Notes: a model not told the origin generated them from the sequence alone. A DNA stretch of 64,000 nt from Hymenobacter sp. BT188 (GCF_014333585.1 NZ_JACSCW010000003.1:620001-684000), one strand, 5' to 3'; shown: positions 43,063 to 52,356, counted from the stretch's first letter. Made by a program: numbers and translations.

Positions 43063-46000
43063 TTAGTCATTCTCTCCAAACCCAACCACGCGCAGCGTAC
43101 TAATGCCCCCCACACCTTTGCGGACATTAATCTGCGTAGTTACGCGCTCCTTCAAGGCTTCTACGTGCGAGATAATCCCGATCATCTTGCCCGTGCCTTG
43201 CAGAATTTCGAGGGCGGTGAGGGCCACTTCCAGCGCGTCAGCATCCAAGGTGCCAAAGCCTTCGTCGATGAACAGCGTTTCGATCTGGGTTTTGTGACCC
43301 GCTAGTTCCGATAAACCCAAGGCTAGCGCCAAACTTACCAGAAAGCTTTCGCCCCCGGAAAGCGAGCTCATGGAGCGGGTGCTGTCGGCCTGGTAATGGT
43401 CTACAACCAGCAAATCAAGATACTCCTGCGGGTTGCGGGCAATGCGGTAGCGGTCGGTGAGGCGGGTGAGGTGGCGATTGGCTAGCTCCGTGAGGCGCGT
43501 GAGGGTGAGGCCCTGGGCAAACTCGCTGAACTTTTTGCCGTCGGCCGAACCAATAAGCTCCGCCAATTGACGCCAACGCCTAGCTTCCTGTTGCTGTTTT
43601 TCCAGCGTAGCCGCCAACTCGGCGTGCCGCTCCAAGCCTTGGTGGTGGTCCTGGAGGCGCTGCCGCTGCTGTCCAAGCTGCTGATGCAAGTCGGCCAGAT
43701 TTCGCTCCGCCGCGCGCAATTGCTCTCGTATTGCGTCTGCTGATTCGAAGGTTAGTTCTTTGCTCTGTTCCAACTCGAGCTGCTGAAGTGCTTCTGTGAG
43801 TGCACTTTGGGTAGTGAGCAGGGCGCGCTCGTGCGTATGCAATTGTTCAGCGAGGCGACGCGCTTCGAGGTCGGGGAGAAGGCGGGCGCGAAGCTCATCC
43901 GGGCTGGGGGGCAAATTAGCGGCTTGCAAGTCAGCTATGAGCTTAGCTTGGAGCTGGTCGCGCTCCTGCTGTTCGCGGGCTGTTTCCTGGTTTAGCTGCC
44001 GCAGCCGCTCGTCGGTGCGGGATAGCTGGCTTTCGTGCTCACAGAAGGCTTGGTGGCTGCGCTCGTACGCATCCGTCAGTGTTTTTACGGTATTCATCAG
44101 CTGCTGGCGTGCCTGCGCTACATCCACGCCCGCAAAGAACTGCTGTCGCTGCTGCCGTTGCCGCTGAATTGCCTCGTGGTGGCGCACCAGCTCAGCTTTG
44201 CGGGTAGTAAGCCATTCCTGCGTTTCGGTTAGGGCTTTTTTCAATTCTTCCCCCTGCGCCTGGGCGGCGGCGCGCTGGCTTTCGGCCCTATTTAGCGCTT
44301 CTCTTTGCTGCTCATACTCAGTGGTAAGCTGCTCTAGCTGCCCCATCAGGGCCGTGCCATTATCGCCTGTGAAGGTGAGCTGAAAATACGCCAGCATACT
44401 GGTTACCTGCTCCCGAATCTTGGGAGTCCGGTCGCGGGCATCTTCCAGCTTTTCGGTGAGTTCAGTCAGTTTTGCTTCGGCCTGTCGCTTTTGCTCCGTG
44501 GCCAGCTGCTGCTCCCCGTGGGCTTTGGTGCGAAGCACCGTGGCCGCGTGGTGTTGGTCCTGCAACTCGCGCAGACGCTGAGCCAGCGCCCGCGCCTGCT
44601 TGGGGGCCATTTCTTCCTCTTCTACTGACAGCGGGCGGTGAATTTGTAAGTTCTCCGTCGAAATTTGCCCCCCAGCATTCTCCAGCATGCCCACCGCCGT
44701 CAGCAGCTTCTGCACACGGCCATTCAGGGCTCTTACTTGTTGACCCAATAATTCTTCCCGCTCTTTGTCGCGCTGCAACGAATCAGTGGTTACTCCTAGC
44801 GCACCCAAGGCAAAGGGATGCTCAGCGGCTCCACACAAGGGGCACGGCTCGCCAGCTACCAAATAACGGCGCGCTTCCTCATGACTTAAAATCAACTGCT
44901 GGGTTTGGACCAGCGTACGCAGATCAGTCAGGTGTTTTTCCTGGACAGCGTGCTGGTCCTGCAAGCCTGCTGCAAACTGTTGCAAGCGCCCCATCCAAGT
45001 GTCTCGCTCGGCTTCTGTTTGCTGCTGAGTCGTTGCTAATTCAGTCGCTTGTTTTTCAGCATCGGCCTGCCGGGCTGTCGCCTGCGCGCCTAGTTGCTGG
45101 GCTTGTTGCAGCGCCGAAGTCTGGATTTTTTGCTGCGTTGTCAGCTCTTGCAGCTCCCGGTCTACGTCGGCCAAGTCTTCTAAGTGACTGCTAAGTTGGG
45201 GCCGAATGTTGGGCAACTCCGTTCGGCGACCATGCAACGTGAGCCAAGCGGTAAGTTCTTTTAGCTGCTCGCCCAGACGGCTCGCCTGACTAATAGCCTG
45301 CTCATACTCTGCTTTTTGCCGCTTGCACTGCTCGTTGCGCTGCTCGTATTCCTGCTTTTCTTTGGTGAGCTGGGCTTCCTCTGCCTGAAGTACCGCGTCT
45401 AGCTTCTCTGCCTCCAGCAGCTTCGGATTTTGCTCCTCCTGATTCGCTATAGCCTCGTCGCGGGCTTGCTGCGCGGTAGCTCGACTAGTCTGCACGGCGT
45501 CAAGCTGCTGTTGCAACTGTGGGCGCTGCTCCCGCGCTTGGGCAGCTTCACGATGCATCCGCTGCAACCGAGTATCAGCAGCTTGCAGCAACTCCCACGG
45601 CGTGCGGAAGGGCAGCGCTTGCTCGTGCGCAGTTAGGCGCTGACGCAAAGGAGCTAACGTTTCTGCCTCGGCAGCGAGAGTAGCGAGGGTTGTTTGGGCC
45701 CGCTGCTGGCGGGTGGCTAAGTCAGCGAGTTTGGTGAGCCAGGTTAGGGCTTCCTGTAGCTTTTGCTGGGCAGCTGTGCTGGTTTGCGCCTGCTGCTCAA
45801 TAGCGGCCATTTCGGTTTCGATGGCCGATACTTCTTCATTTGATAGAAGCGTAACGCCCGCCAAACCTGTCCGCAATACCTCTACCTGTTGGGCTTCCTC
45901 TTTGGCTTTGCGGAAGGCAAAAACCGAAATATCAGAGTACTTGCGCGTATCTGTAATCTTCTCCAGCAGCTGAGCTCGCTCGCCCGCAGTTGATTTCAAA

Positions 46001-46500
46001 AACCGCGTAAACTCGCCCTGAGCTAGCAGCACCGAGCGCAGAAACTGTCGATACTCCAAGCCACTGAGCTCCGCCACGCGGGCCGGAACCTTGGATTTAT
46101 AGCTCTCTATTATGGGCCAATTGTCCTCAGCAGCATCGGTGGGGCCGCTAGGTTCTTCACTGAGCTCCATGCGCGAATCCTGCAGTTTGCCCTCAGCTTT
46201 CTTGCGCGCCCGATATTGTCCCCACTTCGAGCGGTAGCGGCGCCCATTCACCTGAAATTCCACTTCGGCCCAGCTCTCGCCCGTACCGTGGCTCATTACC
46301 TGCTCCACGCCGCCCTCATGGCGAGGCACCTGCCCATACAAAGCCAGCGTAATAGCGTCAAGAATAGTGGTTTTGCCTGCGCCCGTGGGGCCGGTAATGG
46401 CAAAAAGGCCCGCGTCGGATAGAGGCGAGTGGCTGAAGTCAATTTCGTGCTGTCCGCGCAGCGAATTGAGATTGGAGAAACGGACGCGGAGTATTTTCAT
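43063..46500 (-). CDS. sbcC: Exonuclease SbcCD subunit C (Rad50-like)
   Basis: The 1145-residue SMC-like ATPase has Walker A in AITGPTGAGKTTILDA near residue 40, two long coiled-coil arms with about 9% Gln, a zinc hook CxxC at Cys553 and Cys556 (GEPCPLCG), and a C-terminal ATPase with SSLSGGESFLVSLALALGLSEL (key: LSGGESFLVSLALALG) and Walker B LFIDEGFGTLD. With SbcD it cleaves hairpin and blocked DNA ends and keeps long palindromes unstable. It is separated from sbcD by a small lipoprotein gene, all on the minus strand. Confidence 0.96.
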   Translation of the reverse strand: MKILRVRFSNLNSLRGQHEIDFSHSPLSDAGLFAITGPTGAGKTTILDAITLALYGQVPRHEGGVEQVMSHGTGESWAEVEFQVNGRRYRSKWGQYRARKKAEGKLQDSRMELSEEPSGPTDAAEDNWPIIESYKSKVPARVAELSGLEYRQFLRSVLLAQGEFTRFLKSTAGERAQLLEKITDTRKYSDISVFAFRKAKEEAQQVEVLRTGLAGVTLLSNEEVSAIETEMAAIEQQAQTSTAAQQKLQEALTWLTKLADLATRQQRAQTTLATLAAEAETLAPLRQRLTAHEQALPFRTPWELLQAADTRLQRMHREAAQAREQRPQLQQQLDAVQTSRATAQQARDEAIANQEEQNPKLLEAEKLDAVLQAEEAQLTKEKQEYEQRNEQCKRQKAEYEQAISQASRLGEQLKELTAWLTLHGRRTELPNIRPQLSSHLEDLADVDRELQELTTQQKIQTSALQQAQQLGAQATARQADAEKQATELATTQQQTEAERDTWMGRLQQFAAGLQDQHAVQEKHLTDLRTLVQTQQLILSHEEARRYLVAGEPCPLCGAAEHPFALGALGVTTDSLQRDKEREELLGQQVRALNGRVQKLLTAVGMLENAGGQISTENLQIHRPLSVEEEEMAPKQARALAQRLRELQDQHHAATVLRTKAHGEQQLATEQKRQAEAKLTELTEKLEDARDRTPKIREQVTSMLAYFQLTFTGDNGTALMGQLEQLTTEYEQQREALNRAESQRAAAQAQGEELKKALTETQEWLTTRKAELVRHHEAIQRQRQQRQQFFAGVDVAQARQQLMNTVKTLTDAYERSHQAFCEHESQLSRTDERLRQLNQETAREQQERDQLQAKLIADLQAANLPPSPDELRARLLPDLEARRLAEQLHTHERALLTTQSALTEALQQLELEQSKELTFESADAIREQLRAAERNLADLHQQLGQQRQRLQDHHQGLERHAELAATLEKQQQEARRWRQLAELIGSADGKKFSEFAQGLTLTRLTELANRHLTRLTDRYRIARNPQEYLDLLVVDHYQADSTRSMSSLSGGESFLVSLALALGLSELAGHKTQIETLFIDEGFGTLDADALEVALTALEILQGTGKMIGIISHVEALKERVTTQINVRKGVGGISTLRVVGFGEND

Positions 46501-46504
46501 GTAC

Positions 46505-46990
46505 TTATAAGTCGTATTCTAAGCAGTAAGCTTTCTGATTCTTAGCATCATACCAAAGGATTTGATACCACCTATTTTGCTCTCCACGCCAATACATTGG
46601 TAGAGTTTCTACATCGCTAGACTTCCACCAAGATTGTTCCGTAGCTATATTAAATGGGCGCAAATCAAGAGGCTTATTAACCATTTTATTATGACGAATG
46701 ATGGCGGTAATTAAAGCGGAGTCACTAGTAAAACTAAGTTGATAGGAGTGGTCAATACCCATCTCGTCAGAGTAGGCATAAATATTACTCGCTCCTGCTG
46801 ATGCTGAGATACCGAAGTGTTCCTGGAAGCGTTTTTTATTGAACTCTGTATCCGGCTGATTGGCATCATAATGCCGGATAACCTTGTCTGTAAGACGTCT
46901 CCATAAAAGGCTGCTGTATCCTTGTAGCCTACCACATGAACTAAGAAATAGTAGAGAAGTACTTAAGTAAATCAAGAGATGCTTCTTCAT
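46505..46990 (-). CDS. AT-rich lipoprotein gene inserted between sbcD and sbcC
   Basis: The 161-residue protein has a type II signal peptide (MKKHLLIYLSTSLLFLSSC, lipobox LSSC, Cys19). The mature part includes HYDANQPDTEFNKKRFQEHFGISASAGASNIYAYSDEMGIDHSYQL (key: FGISASAGASNIYAYSDEMG) and a C-terminal RWYQILWYDAKNQKAYCLEYDL (key: QKAYCLEYDL). I recognise no family. Its ATG follows the sbcD stop codon directly, and its stop is four bases before the sbcC ATG, so it is in the operon. It is much richer in A and T than both flanks, pointing to late insertion. A link to DNA repair is not expected from sequence. Confidence 0.7.
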   Translation of the reverse strand: MKKHLLIYLSTSLLFLSSCGRLQGYSSLLWRRLTDKVIRHYDANQPDTEFNKKRFQEHFGISASAGASNIYAYSDEMGIDHSYQLSFTSDSALITAIIRHNKMVNKPLDLRPFNIATEQSWWKSSDVETLPMYWRGEQNRWYQILWYDAKNQKAYCLEYDL

Positions 46991-48220
46991 CTATTTTGCC
47001 TCCCGCATCAGTTCCAACAACTCATCAAAAGCGCTTAGTAGCTCCGTTCGCGCTTCTTCGGGCTCTTCCTCCAACCGTTTCTCGAACACCTCGCGTTCAG
47101 TGAAATCGTGGAGGCTGCGGGTGAGCGGTTCGGGCTCGTCGCCGAGGGGCCGAAGAGTCAGCAGGCGGAAGTGGCGGCGCGCTAGTACTTCAAGCTGAGT
47201 GCGGTCAAGTTGAGTGATAACTGCCAACAGCTGTTCAGCCACTTCTAGCTGTGAAAGCTCAGAGCGCACTTCTACATCGGCCCAGGCAGGTAGCTGATAG
47301 CCAGCATTGTCGTAGGCAGCCAGGCGCACCAGCACTTCATCAAGCGGGCCATGGAAGCGAACCAACCGTCGGGCGCTGGGAACTGGCAAGGCTTCAATAC
47401 CAAGGCTCTGGGGGGCAAATTCCAGCAGCAAAACCTCTTTCGGATGGTCTATTTCGGAAAAAGACAGCGGAATAGGCGAGCCCGAATAGCGGATATGCTC
47501 CCGCCCACCCACGCGCTGAGGGCGGTGCAAATGCCCCAAAGCCACATAGTCGAATACCGTGGGGAAGTGGTCGGCGGTGACTTGGCCCAGGTTTCCGACG
47601 TGAATGGTGCGTTCCGAATCGGAGGGGGAGGCGCCGGCCGCGTAGAGATGGCCGGTCGCCAGTACGGGCACGCCGGCAGCCTTTAACTGCCACACCATTT
47701 CTACCTCCGATACGCGCAAATAATGGTCGGCAATGCCTTGGCGAATTCGCGCTTCCCGCTCCTCGGCTTCTTCGCCCGGCACCGATAGGCGCACATCACG
47801 GTCGCGGAGAAAAGGAATGGCGCATACCACCAAGCCTGGCTTTCCCTCGGCGTTATCTAACACAATGACCTGATCCTCAAAGCAGTCGGGCACGCAGCCG
47901 ACCACGTGCACGCGCAGGTGGCGTAGCAGCCGGGCGGGAGCATTGAGCGTAGCTGGCGAATCGTGGTTGCCGCCCACCAGTACTATGTCGCGGCAGTCGG
48001 TGGCCTGCATTTGCAGTAGAAAGGAATAATAGAGCTCCAGGGCCGCATTGGAGGGCGAACCGGTATCGAAGATGTCGCCGGCCACTACCAACACTTCTAC
48101 GCGCTGCGCCTGTATGGTTTCGACCAGCCAGCGCAGAAAATGACGGTGCTCCTCGGTGCGCTCGTGGCCGCCATTGAAGCGTTGGCCCAAGTGCCAATCG
48201 GCGGTATGTAGTACACGCAT
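46991..48220 (-). CDS. sbcD: Exonuclease SbcCD subunit D (Mre11-like)
   Basis: The 409-residue protein has the metallophosphoesterase motifs LHTADWHLGQRF (DxH), VVAGDIFDTGSPSN (GDxxD), VGGNHDSPATLN (GNHD) and GHLHRPQ near residue 240 (key: ALGHLHRPQRV), as in SbcD/Mre11 nucleases, plus the C-terminal cap region. It is the nuclease partner of SbcC. The ATG at 48220 is chosen; an upstream in-frame start at 48262 is closer to a palindromic repeat. A TATCTTTG box on the minus strand at 48227-48234 is a candidate promoter. Confidence 0.94.
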   Translation of the reverse strand: MRVLHTADWHLGQRFNGGHERTEEHRHFLRWLVETIQAQRVEVLVVAGDIFDTGSPSNAALELYYSFLLQMQATDCRDIVLVGGNHDSPATLNAPARLLRHLRVHVVGCVPDCFEDQVIVLDNAEGKPGLVVCAIPFLRDRDVRLSVPGEEAEEREARIRQGIADHYLRVSEVEMVWQLKAAGVPVLATGHLYAAGASPSDSERTIHVGNLGQVTADHFPTVFDYVALGHLHRPQRVGGREHIRYSGSPIPLSFSEIDHPKEVLLLEFAPQSLGIEALPVPSARRLVRFHGPLDEVLVRLAAYDNAGYQLPAWADVEVRSELSQLEVAEQLLAVITQLDRTQLEVLARRHFRLLTLRPLGDEPEPLTRSLHDFTEREVFEKRLEEEPEEARTELLSAFDELLELMREAK

Positions 48221-48226
48221 AGACTT

Positions 48227-48234
48227 CAAAGATA
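48227..48234 (-). promoter_or_regulatory. Candidate -7 box (TATCTTTG) for sbcD
   Basis: On the minus strand this is a perfect TAnnTTTG box, ending six bases before the sbcD ATG at 48220. The -33 TTG at normal spacing is unclear. Confidence 0.4.
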
Positions 48235-48263
48235 AAGCGCAATCAGGAGGTTCCCACAGCACA

Positions 48264-48319
48264 AAAACGCTGAGGTGCGCTAAGGATCATAAAATGACCT
48301 CAGCGCACCTCAGCGTTTT
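48264..48319. repeat. Inverted repeat with 18-base perfect arms
   Basis: AAAACGCTGAGGTGCGCT at 48264-48281 is the reverse complement of 48302-48319, with partial pairing continuing inwards (AGG-ATCAT against ATGACCT). It lies between the MBL-rhodanese gene and sbcD. The A and T runs at its ends could let it terminate transcription of the MBL gene. Confidence 0.8.
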
Positions 48320-48346
48320 ACTCTAAGAGCCTCCGGGAAAGCTCGA

Positions 48347-49723
48347 CTAATGCACGGCCTGCGACTGAAACTCCGTCACGGCTTCGCCTAAATCGAATAC
48401 CTCTGCTTGAGGCAAGGCCACTTGCAGGATGCTGCTGCCCGCCGCCGAGCGGTAGCCGCCGGCGCAGTGTACCAGAATAGGCTTGTCGGTAGGCACTTCG
48501 TGGGCTCTTTCGCGCAGCTCCGGCAGCGGAATTTTTAGCGCATCCGGAAAAATAGGATGCTGGGTTTCAGCGCGGTTACGAATGTCTACGATAGTGAAGT
48601 CTTCGGACCGCTCGCGTACCCGGGCCAGGTCGAGGTCGGAGCTGGTAACCGGGAGCTGAGAGGGAGTGAGAAGCGCGCCTTCAATATTGGTTTCGTAGCC
48701 AATCTTGGCCGATTTGCGGATCACCGTGTCCAGCGCAATCTGGGTATCGGCCAGCAGATAAAATTTCTCCTTTGGCCCAACTATGGAACCCAACCAGGTT
48801 TCAAATTTGCCGCCATCCATCAGATTGATTGCTCCCGGCAAATGACCGGCCCGGAACTGGGCAGCCGGCCGCGTATCAATAATCAGGGTGCCGGGTACCA
48901 GCTCAGTGGCCGAATGCACGCGGGGTACGGCCCGCACGCTATCCTCAAAAGGCTGGGCACCGAGGCGGTTCAGCACCACGTCATGCCCGAAATACTTGGG
49001 CACAAAGGGCTGATCCTCCAGAAGTACTTTAATAAACTCCTCCTGCGACATGGGTTGCAGGGCGTAATTGGTTTTCAGCTCTTTACCAATGCTGCTGTCC
49101 AGATCGGTGCTGGTGGTTTTGCCGCAGAGCGAGCCAGGGCCGTGGGCCGGATACACGCGCGTTGTGGGGGGCAAAGTCATCAGCTTTTGGCGGGTGCTTT
49201 GGTAAAGCTGGCCGGCTAGCTCTTCGCGCTTGTGGCCACCCACAGCCTCTTCCTCGCGCAAGTCGGGCCGCCCAACGTCGCCCACAAAAAGCGTGTCGCC
49301 AGTGAAGACGGCGCGGGTTTGGCCCAGCTCATCAATCAGCAAGACAGAAATGCTATCGGGCGAGTGGCCGGGGGTATTAATAGCGTGCAGTTCGACGTTT
49401 CCCAGCGTGATACGGTCGCCGTCGTCGAAGGGCTGATGCGGATAAAGCGCTTTTACCAGCTTGCTGCAATAAATAGTTGCGTCGGTTTCCTCGGCTATTT
49501 CGAGGTGGGAGGAAACGAAGTCGGCGTGCGGATGGGTCTCAATAATGGCTACGATGGAAGCGTCGTGCTCGTCGGCGAAATCGTAGTAAGGTTGCGGATC
49601 GCGGGCTGGGTCGATAATGGCCACTTGGCGGCCGGAGCGGATAATGTAGCTAGCGTGGGCAAGGCCCTTATCATAAAACTGTTGAATCTGTACCGACCCG
49701 GTACTACTGGGCAAGGGGCTCAT
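48347..49723 (-). CDS. MBL-fold hydrolase fused to two rhodanese domains
   Basis: The 458-residue protein starts with a metallo-beta-lactamase domain of the ETHE1/persulfide dioxygenase type: ETHPHADFVSSHLEIA (metal ligands), NTPGHSPDSISVLL, VFTGDTLFVGDVGRPDL (key: FTGDTLFVGD) and YPAHGPGSLCGK. Two rhodanese domains follow. The first (IIDTRPAAQFRAGHLPGAIN, about 275-360) lacks the active-site Cys (FYLLADTQ), and the second keeps it (ILVHCAGGYRSAAG, Cys at the loop). The enzyme probably oxidises glutathione-like or protein persulfides and moves sulfane sulfur. The ATG at 49723 gives the usual N-terminus. Confidence 0.9.
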   Translation of the reverse strand: MSPLPSSTGSVQIQQFYDKGLAHASYIIRSGRQVAIIDPARDPQPYYDFADEHDASIVAIIETHPHADFVSSHLEIAEETDATIYCSKLVKALYPHQPFDDGDRITLGNVELHAINTPGHSPDSISVLLIDELGQTRAVFTGDTLFVGDVGRPDLREEEAVGGHKREELAGQLYQSTRQKLMTLPPTTRVYPAHGPGSLCGKTTSTDLDSSIGKELKTNYALQPMSQEEFIKVLLEDQPFVPKYFGHDVVLNRLGAQPFEDSVRAVPRVHSATELVPGTLIIDTRPAAQFRAGHLPGAINLMDGGKFETWLGSIVGPKEKFYLLADTQIALDTVIRKSAKIGYETNIEGALLTPSQLPVTSSDLDLARVRERSEDFTIVDIRNRAETQHPIFPDALKIPLPELRERAHEVPTDKPILVHCAGGYRSAAGSSILQVALPQAEVFDLGEAVTEFQSQAVH

Positions 49724-50005
49724 GGTGGTAGGTTGTGGTGGCGAGGCGACGCACTTCGTAGCGAAGATGCGGCCGGCGGTTAGGCCAGCGCTCATTTTCA
49801 AATATAAGAAGGCGCGGCCTTCTCTAACAGAAACTGCAAAAAACCAACCTAAGTTTAAGGACTAAGCAAATGATTGTCAAGCGGATGCTTGGTTAAATTA
49901 AGTATAAGATGCTGTTTGGATGAGCTTGCTTACTGGCTCAATCAGCATGTTGCCACACATCAAATGTTCTGCTTGTATTACCTTGGTACTGTTCTGGCCC
50001 GACAC

Positions 50006-50043
50006 AAAAAAGCCCCCCAGCCAACTGACTGGGGGGCTTTTTT
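50006..50043. terminator. Bidirectional terminator from paired GCCCCCCAG motifs
   Basis: AAAAAAGCCCCCCAG pairs with CTGGGGGGCTTTTTT around a loop of about eight bases. It is just past the stop of the minus-strand gene at 50061. The stretch 49724-50005 otherwise holds no gene or element I recognise. Confidence 0.9.
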
Positions 50044-50060
50044 ACTGCTATGATGCGGGC

Positions 50061-50483
50061 CTAGCCGCGAGCCTTCATTCTGGCTCCTCTGCGATTGGCC
50101 ATGCGCTCAGTTCGCTGCTGCTCGTACTTGGCGTATTGGTCAGCCGTCAGAATAGCTTTGAGCTGGGTATCATGACGGTCGCGGGTGGCTTTGGCTTTCT
50201 GACGGTTTTCGGCATTCTTGGCTCGAATAGCATCCATTTCCTTGGCCTGGGCTAGGTTCAGCTGCCGTACTTTTTCCGTTTGCTCAGCACTCAGGCCCAA
50301 CGATTTGGATAAGTTGGCGGCCCGTGCTTCGGCGCGCTGCTCGGGCGTTTTTTTAGTGCGCTGCTCCCCCAACTTTTTAGCGCGTTGGATTTGGGCTTGG
50401 TCAGGCTTGGCAGGTTGAGTTTGAGCAGAAACTACGCCGGCAGTTAAAGTGAAAGCGGCGAGCAGGATGAGCATCTTTTTCAT
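50061..50483 (-). CDS. Exported helical protein, DUF4890/Spy-like
   Basis: The 140-residue protein has a signal peptide (MKKMLILLAAFTLTAGVVSA). The mature part is helical and rich in Ala, Lys, Arg and Gln, with repeated KTPEQRAEARAANLSKSLGLSAEQTEKVRQLNLAQAKEMDAIRAK (key: SLGLSAEQTEKVRQLN) and TADQYAKYEQQR. This pattern is that of small periplasmic proteins of the DUF4890/Spy-like type, seen in many Bacteroidota. A chaperone or envelope-stress role is possible but not shown. The ATG at 50483 is chosen; the open frame extends to 50534. Confidence 0.7.
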   Translation of the reverse strand: MKKMLILLAAFTLTAGVVSAQTQPAKPDQAQIQRAKKLGEQRTKKTPEQRAEARAANLSKSLGLSAEQTEKVRQLNLAQAKEMDAIRAKNAENRQKAKATRDRHDTQLKAILTADQYAKYEQQRTERMANRRGARMKARG

Positions 50484-50693
50484 TAGAAGAGAGTCTGTGG
50501 GTGAAATTCTGCTGCTTGGATACATGTGCCGCACTAGGGTTTAATTGGGGATAAGCGAGGAGGTATTATGCCTTCTTGCGCTACCTGAACCGGAATATCG
50601 CCTATATTCGGGCCACGCAGCCGCTATTTAAGTGCTGCTATTGCCTCTTTTCACTCCAATTCTCACCTTCTACCTCCCCTCTTTTCTTTTTCT

Positions 50694-52277
50694 ATGGCAA
50701 ACATTTTCGCCAAAAAACCCCTGGCTCAGTTGCTGGGAGAAGCCAATACTTCCGGCGAAGGCACGCTGAAGCGTACGCTGGGCGCCCTGAACCTGATGGC
50801 GCTGGGCATCGGAGCTATCATCGGAGCCGGATTATTTGTGCGCACGGCAGCAGCAGCAGCCCAGACTTCGGGTCCGGGGGTTACGCTGGCCTTCATTGTG
50901 GCCGCTATTGGCTGCGCCTTTGCGGGCCTGTGCTACGCCGAATTTGCGGCGATGATTCCGATTGCTGGCTCGGCCTACACCTACGCTTACACCACCATGG
51001 GCGAGTTTGTGGCTTGGGTTATCGGTTGGGCTCTGATTATGGAATACGCGCTGGGAGCGGCCACCGTGGCCATTGCCTGGAGCGAATACCTGAATAAGCT
51101 CTTAGAAGTCTTTGGCACCAGTATACCTTACAGCCTAAGTCACTCGCCATTAGAGAGTTCTGTGGTAAACGGTGTAACCGAGCACGGCATTATCAATCTG
51201 CCTGCTTTGCTGGTGATTGTAGCCTTGTCGCTGCTACTCATTAAAGGCACCCAGGAGTCGGCGGTGTTCAACGCCGTTATTGTAGTAGTGAAAGTAGCTA
51301 TCGTTCTGATTTTTATTGCCGTAGGCTGGCAGTTTATTGACCCAGCTAACCACACTCCTTACCTGATTCCTGACAACGCTGAGCCAGTGAAAAACGCTGC
51401 TGGTACAATTGTACGGAGCTACGAAGGCTGGAATAAGCACGGTTGGGGCGGTATTTTGGGTGGTGCAGGCATTGTGTTCTTTGCCTTCATCGGTTTTGAT
51501 GCGGTGAGCACGGCCGCACAAGAGGCTAAGAACCCTAAGCGGGACATGCCCATCGGTATCCTCGGCTCGTTGGCTATCTGTACTGTTCTTTATATTCTCT
51601 TCGGTCACGTGCTGACGGGTGTGGCCAACTGGCGCGAGTTTGCCGATCCAGCTTTGGGCGGCGAAGCTTCTGTAACCTATGCTATTTCGGCCCACATGCC
51701 TGGCTTCGAATGGTTGGCTACGGCTGTAACCATTGCTATTCTGGCTGGTTTCTCTTCGGTTATTCTGGTAATGCTTATGGGCCAAAGCCGCGTGTTCTTC
51801 TCGATGGCGAACGACGGTTTGATGCCGAAAGCCTTCTCCGAACTGCACCCGAAGTTCCGTACACCTTATAAGTCTAACCTAGCGCTGCTGGTGTTTGTAG
51901 GCGCTTTTGCAGCTTTCGTACCCGGCTCTTTGGCCGGCGACTTGACCTCATTTGGTACGCTGCTGGCTTTCGTGCTGGTGTCGGCTGGTGTTTGGATTAT
52001 GCGCAAGTCTGATCCCGAGCAGCCTCGTCCGTTCCGTGCGCCGCTGTCGTCGCCTTCGTTCCCTTTCGTGCCATTGATGGGTATCTTGGTTTGCCTAGCC
52101 ATGATTGTGGGCCTCGACGCCGATACTCTGAAGCTGGCTGTTGGATGGATGTTGATCGGGTTTATTGTGTACTTCATCTATGGCAAGCGCAACAGCAAGC
52201 TGCAGCAAGGCATTGTAGTGGTGCCCGTTGAGATGGAAGAGCAAGCGTTTATCGAGCCTGATAAGGACAACTTGTAG
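50694..52277 (+). CDS. APC-family amino acid permease
   Basis: The 527-residue protein has about twelve transmembrane helices, starting with ALNLMALGIGAIIGAGLFVRTAAAAAQTSGPGVTLAFI (key: GIGAIIGAGLFV and SGPGVTLAF), the substrate-binding loop of the APC superfamily. The C-terminal half has GILGSLAICTVLYILFG and the region FRTPYKSNLALLVF, as in the cationic amino acid transporter (CAT/YfnA) group. It is a proton- or sodium-coupled carrier in the inner membrane; basic or neutral amino acids are likely substrates. The start MANIFAKKPLAQLLGEA is the family pattern. Ends at a strong terminator. Confidence 0.92.
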   Translation: MANIFAKKPLAQLLGEANTSGEGTLKRTLGALNLMALGIGAIIGAGLFVRTAAAAAQTSGPGVTLAFIVAAIGCAFAGLCYAEFAAMIPIAGSAYTYAYTTMGEFVAWVIGWALIMEYALGAATVAIAWSEYLNKLLEVFGTSIPYSLSHSPLESSVVNGVTEHGIINLPALLVIVALSLLLIKGTQESAVFNAVIVVVKVAIVLIFIAVGWQFIDPANHTPYLIPDNAEPVKNAAGTIVRSYEGWNKHGWGGILGGAGIVFFAFIGFDAVSTAAQEAKNPKRDMPIGILGSLAICTVLYILFGHVLTGVANWREFADPALGGEASVTYAISAHMPGFEWLATAVTIAILAGFSSVILVMLMGQSRVFFSMANDGLMPKAFSELHPKFRTPYKSNLALLVFVGAFAAFVPGSLAGDLTSFGTLLAFVLVSAGVWIMRKSDPEQPRPFRAPLSSPSFPFVPLMGILVCLAMIVGLDADTLKLAVGWMLIGFIVYFIYGKRNSKLQQGIVVVPVEMEEQAFIEPDKDNL

Positions 52278-52295
52278 AAGTAGTTTTCCTGGCAT

Positions 52296-52333
52296 AAAAA
52301 AGCCCCCCAGACCAAGTCTGGGGGGCTTTTTTT
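52296..52333. terminator. Bidirectional terminator from paired GCCCCCCAG motifs
   Basis: AAAAAAGCCCCCCAGAC pairs with GTCTGGGGGGCTTTTTT. Same structure, including loop, as the terminator at 3942. Shared by the permease gene and the convergent DUF2945 gene. Confidence 0.92.
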
Positions 52334-52356
52334 GTAGATAGGCTACGTGGGCAAAC

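Noticed and set aside
44472..45194. 240-residue open frame on the + strand
   Set aside because: It is antisense to the coiled-coil part of sbcC and has low-complexity Ala/Pro composition without a domain.
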